In this document: positions 12,179 to 23,822 of the stretch, one piece after another
Numbering within the stretch: the first letter of the stretch is position 1
Layout of the letters: every line of letters starts with the position of its first letter
Source: Hemicordylus capensis
Lineage: Eukaryota; Chordata; Lepidosauria; Squamata; Cordylidae
Direction of reading: 5' to 3'
DNA length: 64,000 bases
Assembly: GCF_027244095.1 (NCBI RefSeq)
Contig: NC_069658.1
Location: 414,558,687 to 414,622,686, forward strand
Program-made: the position numbers and the translations under genes
The notes under the pieces: model-generated
Database searches by the model: none
What the model was told of the DNA's origin: nothing
Seen by the model: only the letters and a program-made list of their open reading frames with translations

Positions 12179-14261
12179 CAAATACAAACTTTTCCAAGAG
12201 ACTACTTTGGAGAATTGGAACCCCTGCTGAGTGAGGAAATCCAGAGCTAGAACATTCAGTACCAACAGATGGTTGTCCAGCCTGTTCTTGGAAACCACCA
12301 TCCAGGGAGAGCCGAGCTCCGCCTCCAGTTAATTGATCTTCTCTGACCCTTAAGAAGTTTCTCCTAATATTCAGCCAAAATCTACCATCTCAAGACTTAG
12401 TCCATTAGATCTACTTCTGCCCTCTGGGGTAGCAGAGAACAAGGCAATGCCCTTTTCTATGCAACAGGCCTTCAGGTATTTGGACAGTGCCATCATGTCC
12501 CCCCTCAGTCTTCTTTCTCCCTTCCTCCTTTCCTTATAGGATCCATTTTTCTAGAAAATGGCATTCAGACCGTTCAAATCAATTTATGCGTGGTTCTCCT
12601 TGACCCTGAATTGGGCTCTCTATTTTGAGGGTGATTTGATTTGGGGTTGAATTTGCAAATCACCCCGAATCAATTTGATGATGTATCAAATTGAACACCC
12701 CTATTCTGGAGGCTTTCCTAAAAGGAAGGTGTCTCCCTTGTGAACCACCTCCTCCTTCAGCTCATCTGGCCTTTTCCCATCACCTTTGTGTAATTCCTGT
12801 TTTTCTGGCTGCAGTCCAGCATCAGGTAACTCATGGCACAGTTCCAAGCCAGCGTAGGCATCAAACTCTCTGCTGCCAAAAGACCTGCTCCGTTTATTAT
12901 TGTTATCATTAATGGAATTCAGAGTTTAGTTGTGGAAGAGAAGCTGTTGGAGCAACTCACTGAAAAACAGCCATGGAGCAAGAGTTTGATTTTCTCTCCC
13001 TTCCCCATTATGCCTATGGCATTGATGGTGATGTATGGCAGGGTGGAGAGAAAAGAAGAGTGATCCCATCTAACCCCAGCATTTCTCTACAATATAAAAA
13101 CAAGCCATTGTGAAGCTTTGGAGCAGGCATAGAAAGAAAAAGTGGGAGGATGACTATTTCCGACTGTGGCCAGCAGAGGGAAACATCAAACAAAGGAAAG
13201 CTGAAGTAGTGATATAAAGTATTATATGAAAGTTTGCCCTTCTTTCCTCCCCACCCCATTCTCAACAGGATTCTCAAAGTTTAGCCAGTATTGTAAGGAA
13301 ACTGCAATTCCATCATGGATATTACTTTTAATGTTGCAAAATTCTATTGCAGGGCCTGCTCCATTAGGAGTCAAATAGTTAAATCTGCAACTTGATTCCC
13401 TGGACAAATGTTGGTTTTTAAGTACTGATTTAGTGTATCTGTAAAATCATAAATGGATGTAATGTGAGTAGCTATTGGTTTTCCTGTAACTTTGTTGTTT
13501 CCCTCTTTGTTTCTGTTATTTGTTTTCTGGTCTTGGACTTAATCTGAATCGGTAAGGAAACTGCTTCAGGAAGAAGTGTGGGCAGCATTTCAGATTCTGA
13601 TCATTCACCAACCTATGCAAATTTAACTCCACCTAGTTTGATGTGGGGTGGAGACACACTCAACCACTCTGTAGTGATGATTACTTCCCCACAGCCTTCA
13701 TCCTCAAGTGTAGTAATTGCACAAAATGTTGTGGTGTCAACAGTCCAGAAGATTGCAGCAGGCTCCTAGTCAACCCTGTGCAATCGCTCCAGCCACCTGC
13801 TTCTCATGTCTGCTCAGAGCAGCAAAGCAGTCTTCAAGGGGAGCTGAGCTGCCATGAACAGATGCAGGCTGCAAAGAGGAAGAAGTGCAGCTACAGTAGC
13901 CTGATTTGACATACAGCGTATGGTGGGAGGGACCACCCCATTATTGGCTGAGAAGGGACACCTTAATGCCATGGCTTGGATCAGGAGGAAGTTGCAGTGG
14001 CACAAAGTGTTCAAGGTAACACAGGGAACGGCAGCTAATGAAAACCAATTCCAGCATGGCCTGGAAGGAAAGTTATGTAAGTTCCAGATATGACCATAGC
14101 AGAAGCCTGAGCAACATGGCTAGGTGAGGAAACCCAAGCAAAACAAAACCCTTTCCAAATCCCAAGCTCAAATAGTCAGTCTTCCACTATGCCCATGTTC
14201 ATGCAAATGTACAAGCTCAGTAGCCATTCTCTCTCAGTAGTGTTTTCAGTCCTTCCAGGAG
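12179..14261. other. Non-coding, nothing recognised
   Basis: Intergenic DNA past the 3' end of SUOX. No exon, RNA gene or clear mobile element was recognised. Confidence 0.45.
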
Positions 14262-14281
14262 ACTTTCTCCAACCAATAAGC

Positions 14282-14287
14282 TTTATT
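14282..14287 (-). terminator. SUOX: Candidate SUOX poly(A) signal AATAAA
   Basis: Canonical AATAAA hexamer on the minus strand, about 1.13 kb past the SUOX stop. It is the best consensus signal between SUOX and the next CpG block, but there is no direct support for cleavage here. Confidence 0.35.
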
Positions 14288-14535
14288 CAGAAGTGTTTCT
14301 CAAACATCAATGCCAATATCCTGCTGTACAGAAACAAAGCAGGATGAGGAGAGCCAGATGTAAAGGGCTTCTGTATCTGTAACATTCACTGAAATCCCTT
14401 CTTATCCCTAACATGCGGAAGGTATAGGAACGCTGTCCTTTTTTCATCTGTTCACTCCAAGCATGGCTTCCTAGCAGAGATGAAGAGCAGCTCTTGTACA
14501 AGCGTGTGTGTGTGTAAAATCAGATGCAACCAACA

Positions 14536-14665
14536 TTTAGTTGAATATTTTGGCTTATGCCTTCATTTCAAAACCCATCTCTTGCTGATGAACATTTTGG
14601 CTTACATCTTCATCAGCAAGAGATGGGTTTTGAAATGAAGGCATAAGCCAAAATATTCAACTAAA
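14536..14665. repeat. Perfect 57-bp inverted repeat with 16-nt loop
   Basis: Bases 14536-14592 and 14609-14665 are exact reverse complements, with loop 14593-14608. Pairing continues imperfectly outward (CAACCAA facing TTGGTTG) to GT/AC-rich ends at about 14500 and 14702. RNA from either strand would fold into a long stem. It may be a fold-back element or a local duplication; no clear target duplication was found. Confidence 0.9.
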
Positions 14666-15418
14666 CTTTGGTTGCCTCCAATTGTGTGCATGCACACACA
14701 CACTGAACCAAGGAGGAGTAATGCAGGAGACCATGAAGGAAATTGAGCACAGGTTGCAAGACATTTTCATATTTCAAAACAAGAAAGGGGAGCTGCCTAC
14801 CACAAAAGGTATAGCTTAGAGGAAAGACTGTAAAAAATGGTGGCGATACTTGGTCTTAGTGCAAGTTCCAATGTCTGTAACAATGGAGAGTTTGGGCTAC
14901 TACTGGAACACTCACCAAAAAAATTGTACTTTGAGCCCTTAAAAGGCACATAAGCATTTGGCAAGACTGAAGTAATTCAGTACTCCAAAAAAAAAGGGGG
15001 GGGAGGGTTCAGCCAATAGCAGTGTAAGCACAGTTGTCTACTGCAAAGATTTTAGAAGCCAATCATTTAATTGGTCTCTCTTCTAAAGCAGTTAAAAGGC
15101 ACCAGGCCTAAATTCCTGAGAAAGTTGGGTTTCCCTTATGGAGATGGCTAGCTAGCTATTTCATATCTTTTCCTCTGGGCCCATCATACCCTGTGGAAGG
15201 AGATCAAAGTTAGTGAATTGCTACAGTCAAGTGCTGAGAGTAAGAGTGAGAAAGGACACACGGCGGTCATGAAACCCCACTGAAATCTCAGCTTTTCTTC
15301 TTGGCCTTTCCAAGGGGACCTGGAACAGACATGTGCAGAGAAGAAAAGGTGTAGAGCAGCCAAGGACATCCATGACCACTTTGTCTCTTTTGGGTGACAA
15401 GGCACATGTTCCAGCCTC

Positions 15419-16849
15419 TTACTCCTCACTCACATGGACATGCACCCGATGCCAAGCATTGTTGAGCACTCCCAAGATGTTCCAGATGGGTCTCACTGTG
15501 TCAGGCTGCTCATTGTAGCTCACGTCCACAGCCTTGCAGACAATGTTCAGTTCTTTGGTGCCAGCAGGCACAGAAGTCGTCAGCTGCCACAGCTTCCACC
15601 CCCAGGCGCGCCCAGGCAACTGCTCCTCCCCAGTTAGCTTGGCCACATGCCAGGTCTTCCCACCATCCAGCGAAACATCCACCCGGATGACATGTTGCCC
15701 ACCTCCACTCCAGGCATAGCCTTTCACCGTGAGCTCCCCAGCCGTAACAGAAGTGTCAGGGCCGGGCTCCGTGATGGCCGACTGGATTGGCATCTCTTGG
15801 ATGGCAGGGGCCTTGGAAAAGTCCACTGTCTCCCACGTCACAGAGGAAGAGAACCCTTTATAATCCTTCTGCTGCCAGTGGCTTTGGCTTTCCTCTGGAC
15901 CCACCGTGATCTTGGCCAGCCATTTGACATTACGGGCACCTACCACCCCTGGCACAATAACTCTGAGGGGGAAGCCATGGTCCTGTGGCAGTTCCTCACC
16001 ATTCATTTCATAAGCCAAGAGAACATCCCCCTCAGGACTCATGGCTTTCTTAAAAGGGATGGAGGCACCATAAACTGTGCCACTTGGATCCTTGTCCAGC
16101 CCCTCAAAGCAGACATGACCTTCGTCACTTGGTCTGTACCCAGCTCGCACCAGAACATCCCGAAGCCGGGCGCCACCCCAGCATGCAGTGCTGATGGCCC
16201 CAATGCCCCAGCCTAGCCTGTTGGTGTTCTGGAGGGCATTCATCTCTGCACGGCGGTTGCCAGCACACTGCAGTGTGGCGACCACTTCATGCTTCGGAAA
16301 ATCCCTCTTCAAGTCCTGCAAGGATAAAGAGAGGGTCCGCCCATTGCGACTCTGGACACGTAGCCGGTAGGCAGTGGGGTCCACAATCGGGACTGGAAGA
16401 TGGTTGCGCTTGAAAAAGAGCTGGTTGGGAGTCAGGTAGTTTTCGGCAATCAGCTCGGAAGGGGGCTCTGCATTGAAGGGCTTCAAGGTATTGACCTTCA
16501 GGGCAGGGTGTCGCGGAGGATCCTCAGCATAAGGATCTCCTGGGCTTGGCTGGGGAGGCTCATCCGGGCTCAGCTCCCCCACTTTGTACCCGTGAAGGAT
16601 CTCCAGCACGTGTTCCTGGTTGTGCATGGCATAGAGGGCCCAGAAGGGTTCTAAAGCACCCCCTGCGGCCAGAAGAATCTTGCTTTTGCCCCCAGGATGC
16701 AACTCCAAGAAATCAGTGACATCAAACACGTCGCTGCCGTAGGTCACCCACACTCGATTGGCCTCACTGTGGTGGCGCGACACTTCCTGCCGCGTGAAGA
16801 CAGGGAAAGGGGGGCCAGGTGTGGCTGCAGGGGGCTCTTCCTCGGCTGC
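15419..16849 (-). CDS. SUOX: SUOX exon 3 (heme, molybdenum and dimer domains)
   Basis: One large exon carries 476 codons plus stop. The acceptor on the minus strand is TTCTCGTTCCTTGCAG|GCAGCC. The frame stays open for 23 more codons upstream, but that part is intron: polypyrimidine tract and acceptor AG lie in it. Vertebrate SUOX genes also carry nearly all of the catalytic sequence in one last exon. Confidence 0.95.
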   Translation of the reverse strand, partial: AAEEEPPAATPGPPFPVFTRQEVSRHHSEANRVWVTYGSDVFDVTDFLELHPGGKSKILLAAGGALEPFWALYAMHNQEHVLEILHGYKVGELSPDEPPQPSPGDPYAEDPPRHPALKVNTLKPFNAEPPSELIAENYLTPNQLFFKRNHLPVPIVDPTAYRLRVQSRNGRTLSLSLQDLKRDFPKHEVVATLQCAGNRRAEMNALQNTNRLGWGIGAISTACWGGARLRDVLVRAGYRPSDEGHVCFEGLDKDPSGTVYGASIPFKKAMSPEGDVLLAYEMNGEELPQDHGFPLRVIVPGVVGARNVKWLAKITVGPEESQSHWQQKDYKGFSSSVTWETVDFSKAPAIQEMPIQSAITEPGPDTSVTAGELTVKGYAWSGGGQHVIRVDVSLDGGKTWHVAKLTGEEQLPGRAWGWKLWQLTTSVPAGTKELNIVCKAVDVSYNEQPDTVRPIWNILGVLNNAWHRVHVHVSEE

Positions 16850-17315
16850 CTGCAAGGAACGAGAAAAAAGCGATCCAGAAAGCAGCAACAGTCGGACACC
16901 TTGGGCTTTCAGTCCCATTCTGTCTTAATGGGTTGATTAATTGCATAAGCAGTCTATAAAGCTAAATTCCCCTCCCCCATGCAGAATTCTACCTTACCCA
17001 TTCTGAAAGCTTGGGAAGGGCAGCCACACTACCAGCCACTCTTCTCCTGCCTTCTTCCTCCAGTCACTCCAAATCTCTATTTTCAACCCTTCCATTAGTC
17101 ACTCACCCCATTTCCTGTCTCTCTGACCTCCTGGCACTGGATGTCCCACTCACCCGCCGACAGTGATCTCCATAAGCCAAGATGGTGCCTATGCCAAGCC
17201 CAGCACCTGCTGCTACCATGAGCCTGTGTCTTCTGCTGCTAGTGCTCTTCCAAGTGCCACGGGAATGGAAGGAGGACCAGGCTAAGCAGGCTGGAGGGTG
17301 GGTCTTCCGGGTCAT
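15419..17315 (-). CDS. SUOX: SUOX, mitochondrial sulfite oxidase (2 coding exons)
   Basis: Molybdenum- and heme-dependent enzyme of the mitochondrial intermembrane space. It oxidises sulfite to sulfate, the last step of sulfur amino acid breakdown, and passes electrons to cytochrome c. The two coding exons (17154-17315 and 15419-16849) join in phase 0 into 530 residues; human SUOX has 545. Residues 1-31 are rich in R, K, S and W without acids, as in a mitochondrial presequence, and 32-48 are a hydrophobic anchor. The cytochrome b5 domain spans about 70-147 with heme-ligand histidines near H105 (HPGG) and H130 (YAMHN). The molybdopterin domain follows, with [10 protein letters not shown] (about 199-208) and cofactor cysteine C249 in TLQCAGNRR. 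The C-terminal dimerisation domain includes KGYAWSGGG and ends in HVHVSEE. The start is the first ATG after the exon 2 acceptor and has G at -3. No break is seen. Confidence 0.96.
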
Positions 17316-17325
17316 GGCTCTCAAC
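17154..17325 (-). CDS. SUOX: SUOX exon 2 (start codon, targeting peptide)
   Basis: On the minus strand the exon follows a pyrimidine-rich acceptor (CTTTCTTTACAG) and ends at donor CGGCGG|GTGAGTGG. The first 10 bases are 5' UTR and the ATG lies at 17315-17313. It encodes 54 residues ending [12 protein letters not shown], matching the vertebrate SUOX region just before the cytochrome b5 domain (human GAVLAYQDHRCR). It splices in phase 0 to AAEEEPP of the next exon. Confidence 0.9.
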
Positions 17326-18314
17326 CTGTAAAGAAAGCAGGCTGAATGCTTCACAATGCAAACGTGGCTCTACTAATGACTCATAGCTGGACAGCGATTC
17401 TTGTGTGGCAAAACATCAAAGGACATCTGGTCCTCTAATGTCCTCAGCATCCTTACAAGAACAGCAACGTGCATTAATTTCCCATCTTCCTCTACTTTAC
17501 TCCCAAAACTCCAAAGTCTGAAACACAGGCAGTCCAACTAAATCATACAAAACAGGAAGGTTATGAGATATAGAACTACCCACATTTACTTTTTGATCGC
17601 AAACTTTTTTGCTGGCAGACTGCAGAGTCTGGATTAGCGGCACACAATTCTAGACACCAGCAGCACATATGTCCAACTTCTGCTCAGCTGCTTACAAATA
17701 ATTAACTCTTGCCTCCGCTCCAGGCAGAGTTCTATAAAAAGGATCTCCCTATCTACACTGTACCCTTAGCCTGGAATCCTAGAGGCAGAAGCCACCCTGA
17801 AAAAAGGGAAGTGATGCACTTGGAGATAAGATTAGAGGCTTTGTGCTCCTGGGCAAGGAGCCAAAACAAACACTCTGAAAAGCCTCTTTAGGAAAGTTCA
17901 GTTGAGGTTTCTCTTAGCTTTCCTTTTACTAGGGCAGAGGAACAATACCACCAGCTGGAATTCAGGTGCTTTGGTAGAATTGGGCTGGGTGTGGAAATGA
18001 AAAGGAGAGAGCTAGAGGGTAGAAACAGCAAGAAGGCTACAGGTGGAGATGAACTCATTCAGTGCAGCGCTTTCATTTATAAGTTTCCTGTTCCTGTTAA
18101 TTATTCTGCTTAATTCGTAGCCTGAGAATTTGAGTTAAGCAGAGTTCCATAACACTTCCAGCACAGCTGGTGGAATAAAAATGTTTTGCATTTAGCTGCC
18201 TTTCTTTGGAACCAACAAAGTAATCAGACCTGCCCTACTATGCTAGAGAAATGGTTTCACTATCTAAAATGGAAACAACTTAAATGTAGTAGTAGTGAAG
18301 CCCAACGATCTATT

Positions 18315-18515
18315 ATATTAATTCTCCTGGGTGTACCTTGGAATGTGCGTCCCAGCGCTCAGCTGATTGGCTGGGCGACGGAGGCGCCCGATTGTTGGAG
18401 CGCACCCAGGAGAATTGGCCAGTGGGGCAGCTGCGGCGGCCGGGCCCGGCCAAAGACTGGGGCAGGTGGGGGGGAGGGGGGAGTGGTAGCGAGCCCCAAA
18501 GAGCACACAGATGCT
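18315..18515. other. GC-rich block in SUOX intron 1
   Basis: CG-rich patch (GGCGACGGAGGCGCCCG, GCGGCGGCCGGGCCCGGCC) in AT-rich intron. Its left part is palindromic (ATTCTCCTGGGTG facing CACCCAGGAGAAT), so a transposon origin is more likely than a promoter. A minor alternative SUOX promoter cannot be excluded. Confidence 0.35.
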
Positions 18516-19289
18516 CTGTGTGGGGGTCGGCTAGTGATACCATATTTCCCTAACAAGATACAGGTCTTCTTACTTCACCAACAGCTTAGCTTACCCCTTC
18601 TTATTCTTGTGAGAAGTCCAGTGTGACTCAAAAGCTTGCTACCCCAACCAGCTGTTTCAATTTTTTAAAGTGATCAGAGATATTTTTATTTCTTTTTACC
18701 ATTTTTGGCCCCTACCCACTTGTCAAAGCAGCAAATTTGGGTGTGGCTTTGCCAGCAAGATTTTGGGAAGCGGGGTTGAAAATCCTGGGGGCTTGGAAAG
18801 CAGGTTGAAAATTAAGAATTCCCTTCACTTAAACACACAGTTGATGCAGACAGCCATGTTTCCCATACCAGTATGTTCTCTGAAGGGTGCAGAGGCCATT
18901 TGTGCTGGGTCTGAACAGCAGCATCTTTTTCAAACCTACATGAAACAGAGAGAATAAGAGAGGGTTTGCACCAAATAAAGCAAATCATCACATGCAGGGC
19001 TGGAACATTTGTGTCCTCTTAGTCACATTAAAGGCTCATGGCTGGCATTACTATCAGGCACACAAAGGCACCTGCTTAAGACCGCACTGTGCCTAGGACT
19101 TACCAAGTTTTTAAGCAACAGTTGACAGGAGCACAGAAATTCCATTGTAGTTGTGAGTGGCTACTTAAAATGCAATTTATGAGGGTGGCATTTTAATTTT
19201 TCACCCAGAGTGCCAAGGTGTCTAGGGTGGCCCCTTTACACCCACTTAATTGCTATGTTTGTCAGTCTATGTTTGTCATTGCCCCTTAG

Positions 19290-19385
19290 TCCGCAATCCT
19301 ATGTACATTTTCTTTAGTGTAAGTCCCACTGAATCCAGTGGAAGTAACTTCTGAACAAACATACATAGGCTTGCACTGCAGCAGC
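19290..19385. repeat. Palindromic interspersed repeat (AAGTCCCATTGAAC type)
   Basis: CCGCAATCCTATGTACATT, then GTAAGTCCCACTGAATCCAG + TGGAAGTAACTT, then ACATACATAGGCTTGCACTG. Member of the same family, in SUOX intron 1. A partial copy follows at 19708-19760. Confidence 0.65.
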
Positions 19386-20979
19386 TGCAAAGGTCACACA
19401 GGCCATCAACACAAATACAAAGGAGGCAATACCTTTATCGAACCAACTCTGGCTCGCAAATATTCACTTCCCTATTAAGGGTATATAAATCACAAGCATA
19501 AAGAGAGTCTGTTCTTTTTCTCCGATTGTGCTACAAAAGACTAACTAAGCTTTGTGGGACTTGAAAGCTTACTTCAAGCCTTTGGAACACTATTGGGCTG
19601 CTTAAACTTCTTGCATCACTTGCACTGTGGCACATTTCCCATCTTTGAGTAGATCTGTTTTTATTACATGGACTCACAACCTGGTCCTCTCTCTGTTTAA
19701 CACACAAAAGTAAGTCCCACTGAGTTTCAATGGGACCGACGTCAATGAAACTCCCATTTCATCTTATGCAGCTTCCATTAATTTTTCAGCACTTGTCAAC
19801 CATTTCCTGAGCTGTACTTCATGTAATCATCAACCAGCTATCTGCTAGTAATTTCTGAGACCAGTTTAGCTACATATATTTGTGGATTTAAGTGCTGTGG
19901 CTGCATTTTAACCCTTACGTTACATATATCACCGAATAGACAGAAAAACATCTCCAACATATCAAGATGCCTCCCCAAATGCCAACCAAACATGTCGATC
20001 TTTGCACGTCGGTGAACTGTGCAATTCTTTCTTCATTCAGTTGTATGAAGAACACTTCAATATTAGCAAAGCAGTGAGAGGTTGGTGGCACTTGCTCTTA
20101 CTCAGGACTGGTTTTCTTATCTTGGAAATACTCTGTTAATATAGAAGAGGAGAGCAATTATTAAAGTTTCCTATGATGAATTGCCAGCTTTTTGTTTGTT
20201 TTTGTTTACTGGCTTGGAGCCCGTATCTTTAAGAAATAGCTGCAAACAAGCAGGTGGAATTAAGCAGGCCAGCAAAAGTATTCCCATCACTCTTTCACCA
20301 TACTGAAGAGTTTCCCCAGCTCAAATGGTTCCATGGCAAGCTGCTGTTAAAGGCACAGGCCCACTGGAAGAAGTTGGCCACTCGCCTTCTATCTTTGGCC
20401 ACAACTTCTTGATGGGACAAACACTGTCCCCTGCAATGAGTCTCAGGCCTGCTCAAAAGTGGCCATATATGGGTGTTCTTCATGCACCTACCAAAGCCAA
20501 CAGTTGCGGTATAAAGGCCAACTAGAACAGCTACAGGATCTTTGGGTTTTAATCAACCACCACACAGAAGCATCTTCTAAGAAGTCCCATCATGATAAGC
20601 TACACAGAGCCGTCTACGGGCCTTATCCCCAGTTTGGGCAAAAGTCAAGCCTTTGTACAAAAACTCTATACGAGACAAAAAGACTCAGTACACAACACGT
20701 CACATGGGGCGGGGGTGGCTGCACACCCCCCCCCCAGTCAAGAGATCGCGCCCCCTTTTCCGAATATTCCAACAAAAGCCATCCAAAAACAAGCGTGCCA
20801 TTTAGTTCTTTCCGCCAGTATATGCGAATGGATCCCAAACTTAACCTGCAGGCAGCGACCATAATACGGCATCCGTCCAAAAGAGTGATGCAACACAAAG
20901 GCAGACTGTTTCAGGGAAGGGATTATTAGCCCGCTCCCTTTACTACAGTCCTTCATTCTTCACCCACCGCAGCACTCAC

Positions 20980-21340
20980 TGTCTTCCTCTTCATCATTCC
21001 ACCCCCCGCCCCTTCCCCCACCTTTGAGCCAAGCTGGTCCTCCGAGGAAGGATCCGTCTTCGTCAAGCGGTCGCAGGAGCTCAGTTTCGCCTTTAAGAGA
21101 GCGGCGGCGGCGGCGGCACGCAGCAACTATCGCACAGAACGTCCAGCCCACCAGAGGCTGCTGCAAAAAAGGAAATTTAAAGGGCCGGTAGCCCAAAATA
21201 GCTACGGGAGATGGAGAAGGAAATGCGAATGCGAAAACCTTAGCGGTTGCCTGTGTTAAAACGTACGGAGAGTACCTCCCATGGAATTAGACGCTCTTGT
21301 GACCGCGTGGCGTTCCTGGTAGGCAGCTGCTAGAATCCTG
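20980..21340 (-). promoter_or_regulatory. SUOX: CpG-rich block, probable SUOX promoter and non-coding exon 1
   Basis: CG dinucleotides are concentrated here, including a run of GGC/GCG triplets near 21100-21118 and a GC box at 21004-21012, in contrast to the AT-rich flanks. On the minus strand the block contains donor GAAGACA|GTGAGTGC (last exon base 20980), 3.65 kb upstream of SUOX exon 2. Splicing to exon 2 would put a TGA in the frame open through the block, so this exon would be 5' UTR only. The transcription start cannot be set from sequence. Confidence 0.55.
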
Positions 21341-21389
21341 GATCCGCCCTCGCCTGTTCAAATGGTATGAGCCCTTACTCCAGATGTCC

Positions 21390-21525
21390 TGATCACTATT
21401 CTGATGGCCTATAGTAGAGCTGATGCTCAGAACGAGTCAGAGGCCCGTGGTAGGGTTAGCAAAGACCTTGGACAACTGAGATGGTCTGACTCAGTATAAG
21501 ACAGTTTCATTAGTTCATATGTTCC
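21390..21525 (+). mobile_element. Family C SINE 3' fragment
   Basis: Shares GGTCTGACTCAGTATAAGAC + AGTTTCATTAGTTCATATGT with the family C tail. It lies just outside the SUOX CpG block. Confidence 0.55.
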
Positions 21526-21779
21526 TTTAAAAGCCAGAATGGAACAGGCCCTTTATAAATACAGCTGAGGCAATAAACAGTGGCATGCCTTAAAGACAAA
21601 TTAAAACGTTTTTGACCCACCTTTCCAATATTGTACCCCTATAAACTTTCCAAACCAGAACCCATCCAGAACAACACAGCTGTAATAAATATTTTATAAA
21701 CAGCAATTGTGTTTTAACAACCGTGGGATATATTGGAGACACATAAGAACACTATTTTGAACATGAGATCCTGGCATTA

Positions 21780-21985
21780 TTCATTAATTCATTCAATTTA
21801 TATACCGCTCTCAGGGCGATTTACATGAAGATAAAAAACACAGAATCAAACAAATTCAAGGACCATTTACACCAGATTCAATCTAATTAAAATTAAGAGG
21901 AAAACTAGATTTAATTAAAAGTCAGGCTGAAGAGATGGGTCTTTAAGGCTCTCCTGAAGGCCTCCAAGGAAGAAAGTCCTCTTTT
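21780..21985 (-). mobile_element. LINE 3' tail, minus strand
   Basis: The plus strand reads TATACCGCTCTCAGGGCGAT followed by A-rich DNA and the LINE C-terminal coding remnant (AAGGCTCTCCTGAAGGCCTC). This is an L2/CR1-type 3' end in reverse. Confidence 0.6.
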
Positions 21986-22430
21986 ATCATCTTATTAAGC
22001 TGTTGTTAATCTCTGCCCAAATCAATTTTAAACAAACAACAACACTGGAACAAGTAGTTCTAAGGCATGAAACACAGGTAGATTCACTCACTGCACAGGA
22101 CTAGAGGTGAATGATGGAGTAATCCACAAAATTTTCATAAAGTCAAAACCCCAGTACCTGTTCTGAGCAGTAAACAAGATAGAATTTCACATTACTTTAC
22201 CCAGGGCTGGCGCCAGAGAGCGACCAGCCAGGGCCGTAGTTGAGGGCCCCAAGGCCATCTGGGGACCCATAACCATAAGTGACCCTTGAGCCCTCATTAA
22301 AAAAATATGGCTGCCGCTGAGTAGTGCTCTGAGCTGTTGTCACTACCGTGGCCACCAAGGTAAGCCTCTGCACAAACCCCAGGGGAACAGACAGCTGTTG
22401 CCTGGAGTCCTTTTCAGCAGTCAGGCTGCT

Positions 22431-22548
22431 GGCAGCAACCATCCTTGTTTAACTATAATGCAATGCATTCATCTCCTCCATTCTGTCACTGGATGCAGGA
22501 ACTGGGGTGAATGCATTACATTATTAGTAAACAAAGATGGTGGCTGCC
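22431..22548. repeat. Imperfect inverted repeat, 43-bp arms
   Basis: Arms 22431-22473 and 22506-22548 (GGCAGCAACCATCCTTGTTT and the complement of AAACAAAGATGGTGGCTGCC) pair at most positions around a 32-base loop. Possibly the core of an old non-autonomous transposon that begins near 22204 (CAGGGCTGGCGCCAG), but the far end was not found. Confidence 0.6.
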
Positions 22549-23514
22549 CGCGTAACTCCACCACTGCTAACCTACTAAGGTGGAAAGAGGCTACAACAGC
22601 ACTTGGCTAAAGGCCCACATGAACTTGGTGGCAGCACGGCTTCTACCTGTTCTGGGTAATAAACTGTGTGGTGGTGTTTTAAAAAAAAATCTCAGCTTTA
22701 AGTTGCCTCTAATAAATGTCTGAGGCAAACAACAGCAAGCACCAGTTGTCCTCCATGAGAAAGTCCCAGGTGTAGTAAAACAATCTGGCTTCAAAGAAAA
22801 GAGGGCAGGAATGTCTACAGGCCCAAACTGACTGGAATGCAATTTAGTCCAATGTCTTGTGTTATTTTCACTGGTCTGCACAGCTCAGCATTCTGGGTTA
22901 TTTTTCTACAATATTACTACTTCCTCAGAGTGGGTAGCCTAATGAAGAATCTTTGGACGTGTTAGATGAGAGATCACTGCCATCTAGACCAATGGAACAT
23001 ATGGTTTTGGTTGGTCTACACAGACTGGAAGTTAGTGTTCTGGTTCTCTTTTGCAGAATTGTGTTTATTACAGAATTGCTACTGCAGTGTGGATTTTGTT
23101 GATGTTTTGTGGCTTTTGTTCCCTCACTCATCTCAGTTAATGAAACATATTTTAGTCAGTTTTGAGAAGCTTCCCTTCTAGGCTGTTCCCTGGGAATACC
23201 ATTAGCTGCCCTTTCATGAAGTGAGGTGAGGCAGTTGCCTAACTGGGACACCAACAGGAATCAAGTTGACCCTTGCAGGCTTTGCAAGGAGCACCTCTCC
23301 TCACATCCCTTGTAAAGCCTCCAAGAAGTATGAGGAAAGAAGGCAACCAGCAACTTCCCTTCCTCCCCACTACACCTTCACTTTCAAAGCTTGCAAGGGT
23401 CTGTTTTGAAAGCGAGGGCTGGCCCATACCAGGGGCATGGGGCAAAGATGTATTTGATGCCTTACTTCAGGCACTGTAATACCTTGGGCCACTCCAGAAC
23501 TGATTTGTGATTTG

Positions 23515-23822
23515 AATGGTTTGGAATGCACTCCCTGTTGAAATAAGAGCCTCCCACTCTCTGGCTACTTTTAAAAAGGCACTGAAGACACATTTATTCA
23601 CCCAAGCCTTTAATTAGATTTATGGTTTTAAAATTTTAATGTTGGTTTTAAATGATTTTAATGTTAATGATTTTAATGTTAATGATTTTAATGTTTAAAT
23701 GATTTTAATTGTTTAATTGATTTAGTTTTTATTTTGTTAATTGATTTTAATTGTTTTTATTTTGATGTAAACCACCCTGAGCCATTTTTTGAAGGGCAGT
23801 ATATAAATCAAATAAATTAATT
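23515..23822 (+). mobile_element. L2-like LINE 3' end
   Basis: Translates near its start to the LINE C-terminus (WNALPVEI-like, then FKKALKTHLFT-like). An AT-rich tandem stretch follows (TTAATGATTTTAATG units, about 23640-23735), then AAACCACCCTGAGCC and the A-rich end. Only the last 300 bases are present. Confidence 0.7.

Larger units (their letters stand above)
14262..15418 (-). other. SUOX: Probable SUOX 3' UTR
   Basis: Sequence downstream of the SUOX stop with no competing gene. Two minus-strand poly(A) signals are candidates: ATTAAA at 15071-15066 (short UTR, about 0.37 kb) and AATAAA at 14287-14282 (long UTR, about 1.15 kb). The long form would include the inverted repeat at 14536-14665. 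Which is used cannot be told from sequence. Confidence 0.4.
17326..20979 (-). other. SUOX: SUOX intron 1 (inferred)
   Basis: Lies between the inferred exon 1 donor and the exon 2 acceptor. Besides the repeats and GC-rich block listed separately, nothing is recognised. Confidence 0.5.

Noticed and set aside
16850-16918. N-terminal extension of the SUOX large frame ([11 protein letters not shown]...)
   Set aside because: A strong acceptor with pyrimidine tract lies inside it, and the upstream exon supplies the conserved SUOX N-terminal region in phase.
20459-20929. Plus-strand frame of 156 codons
   Set aside because: No domain, low-complexity C-run inside, and no splice context. It lies in the inferred SUOX intron beside the CpG block.
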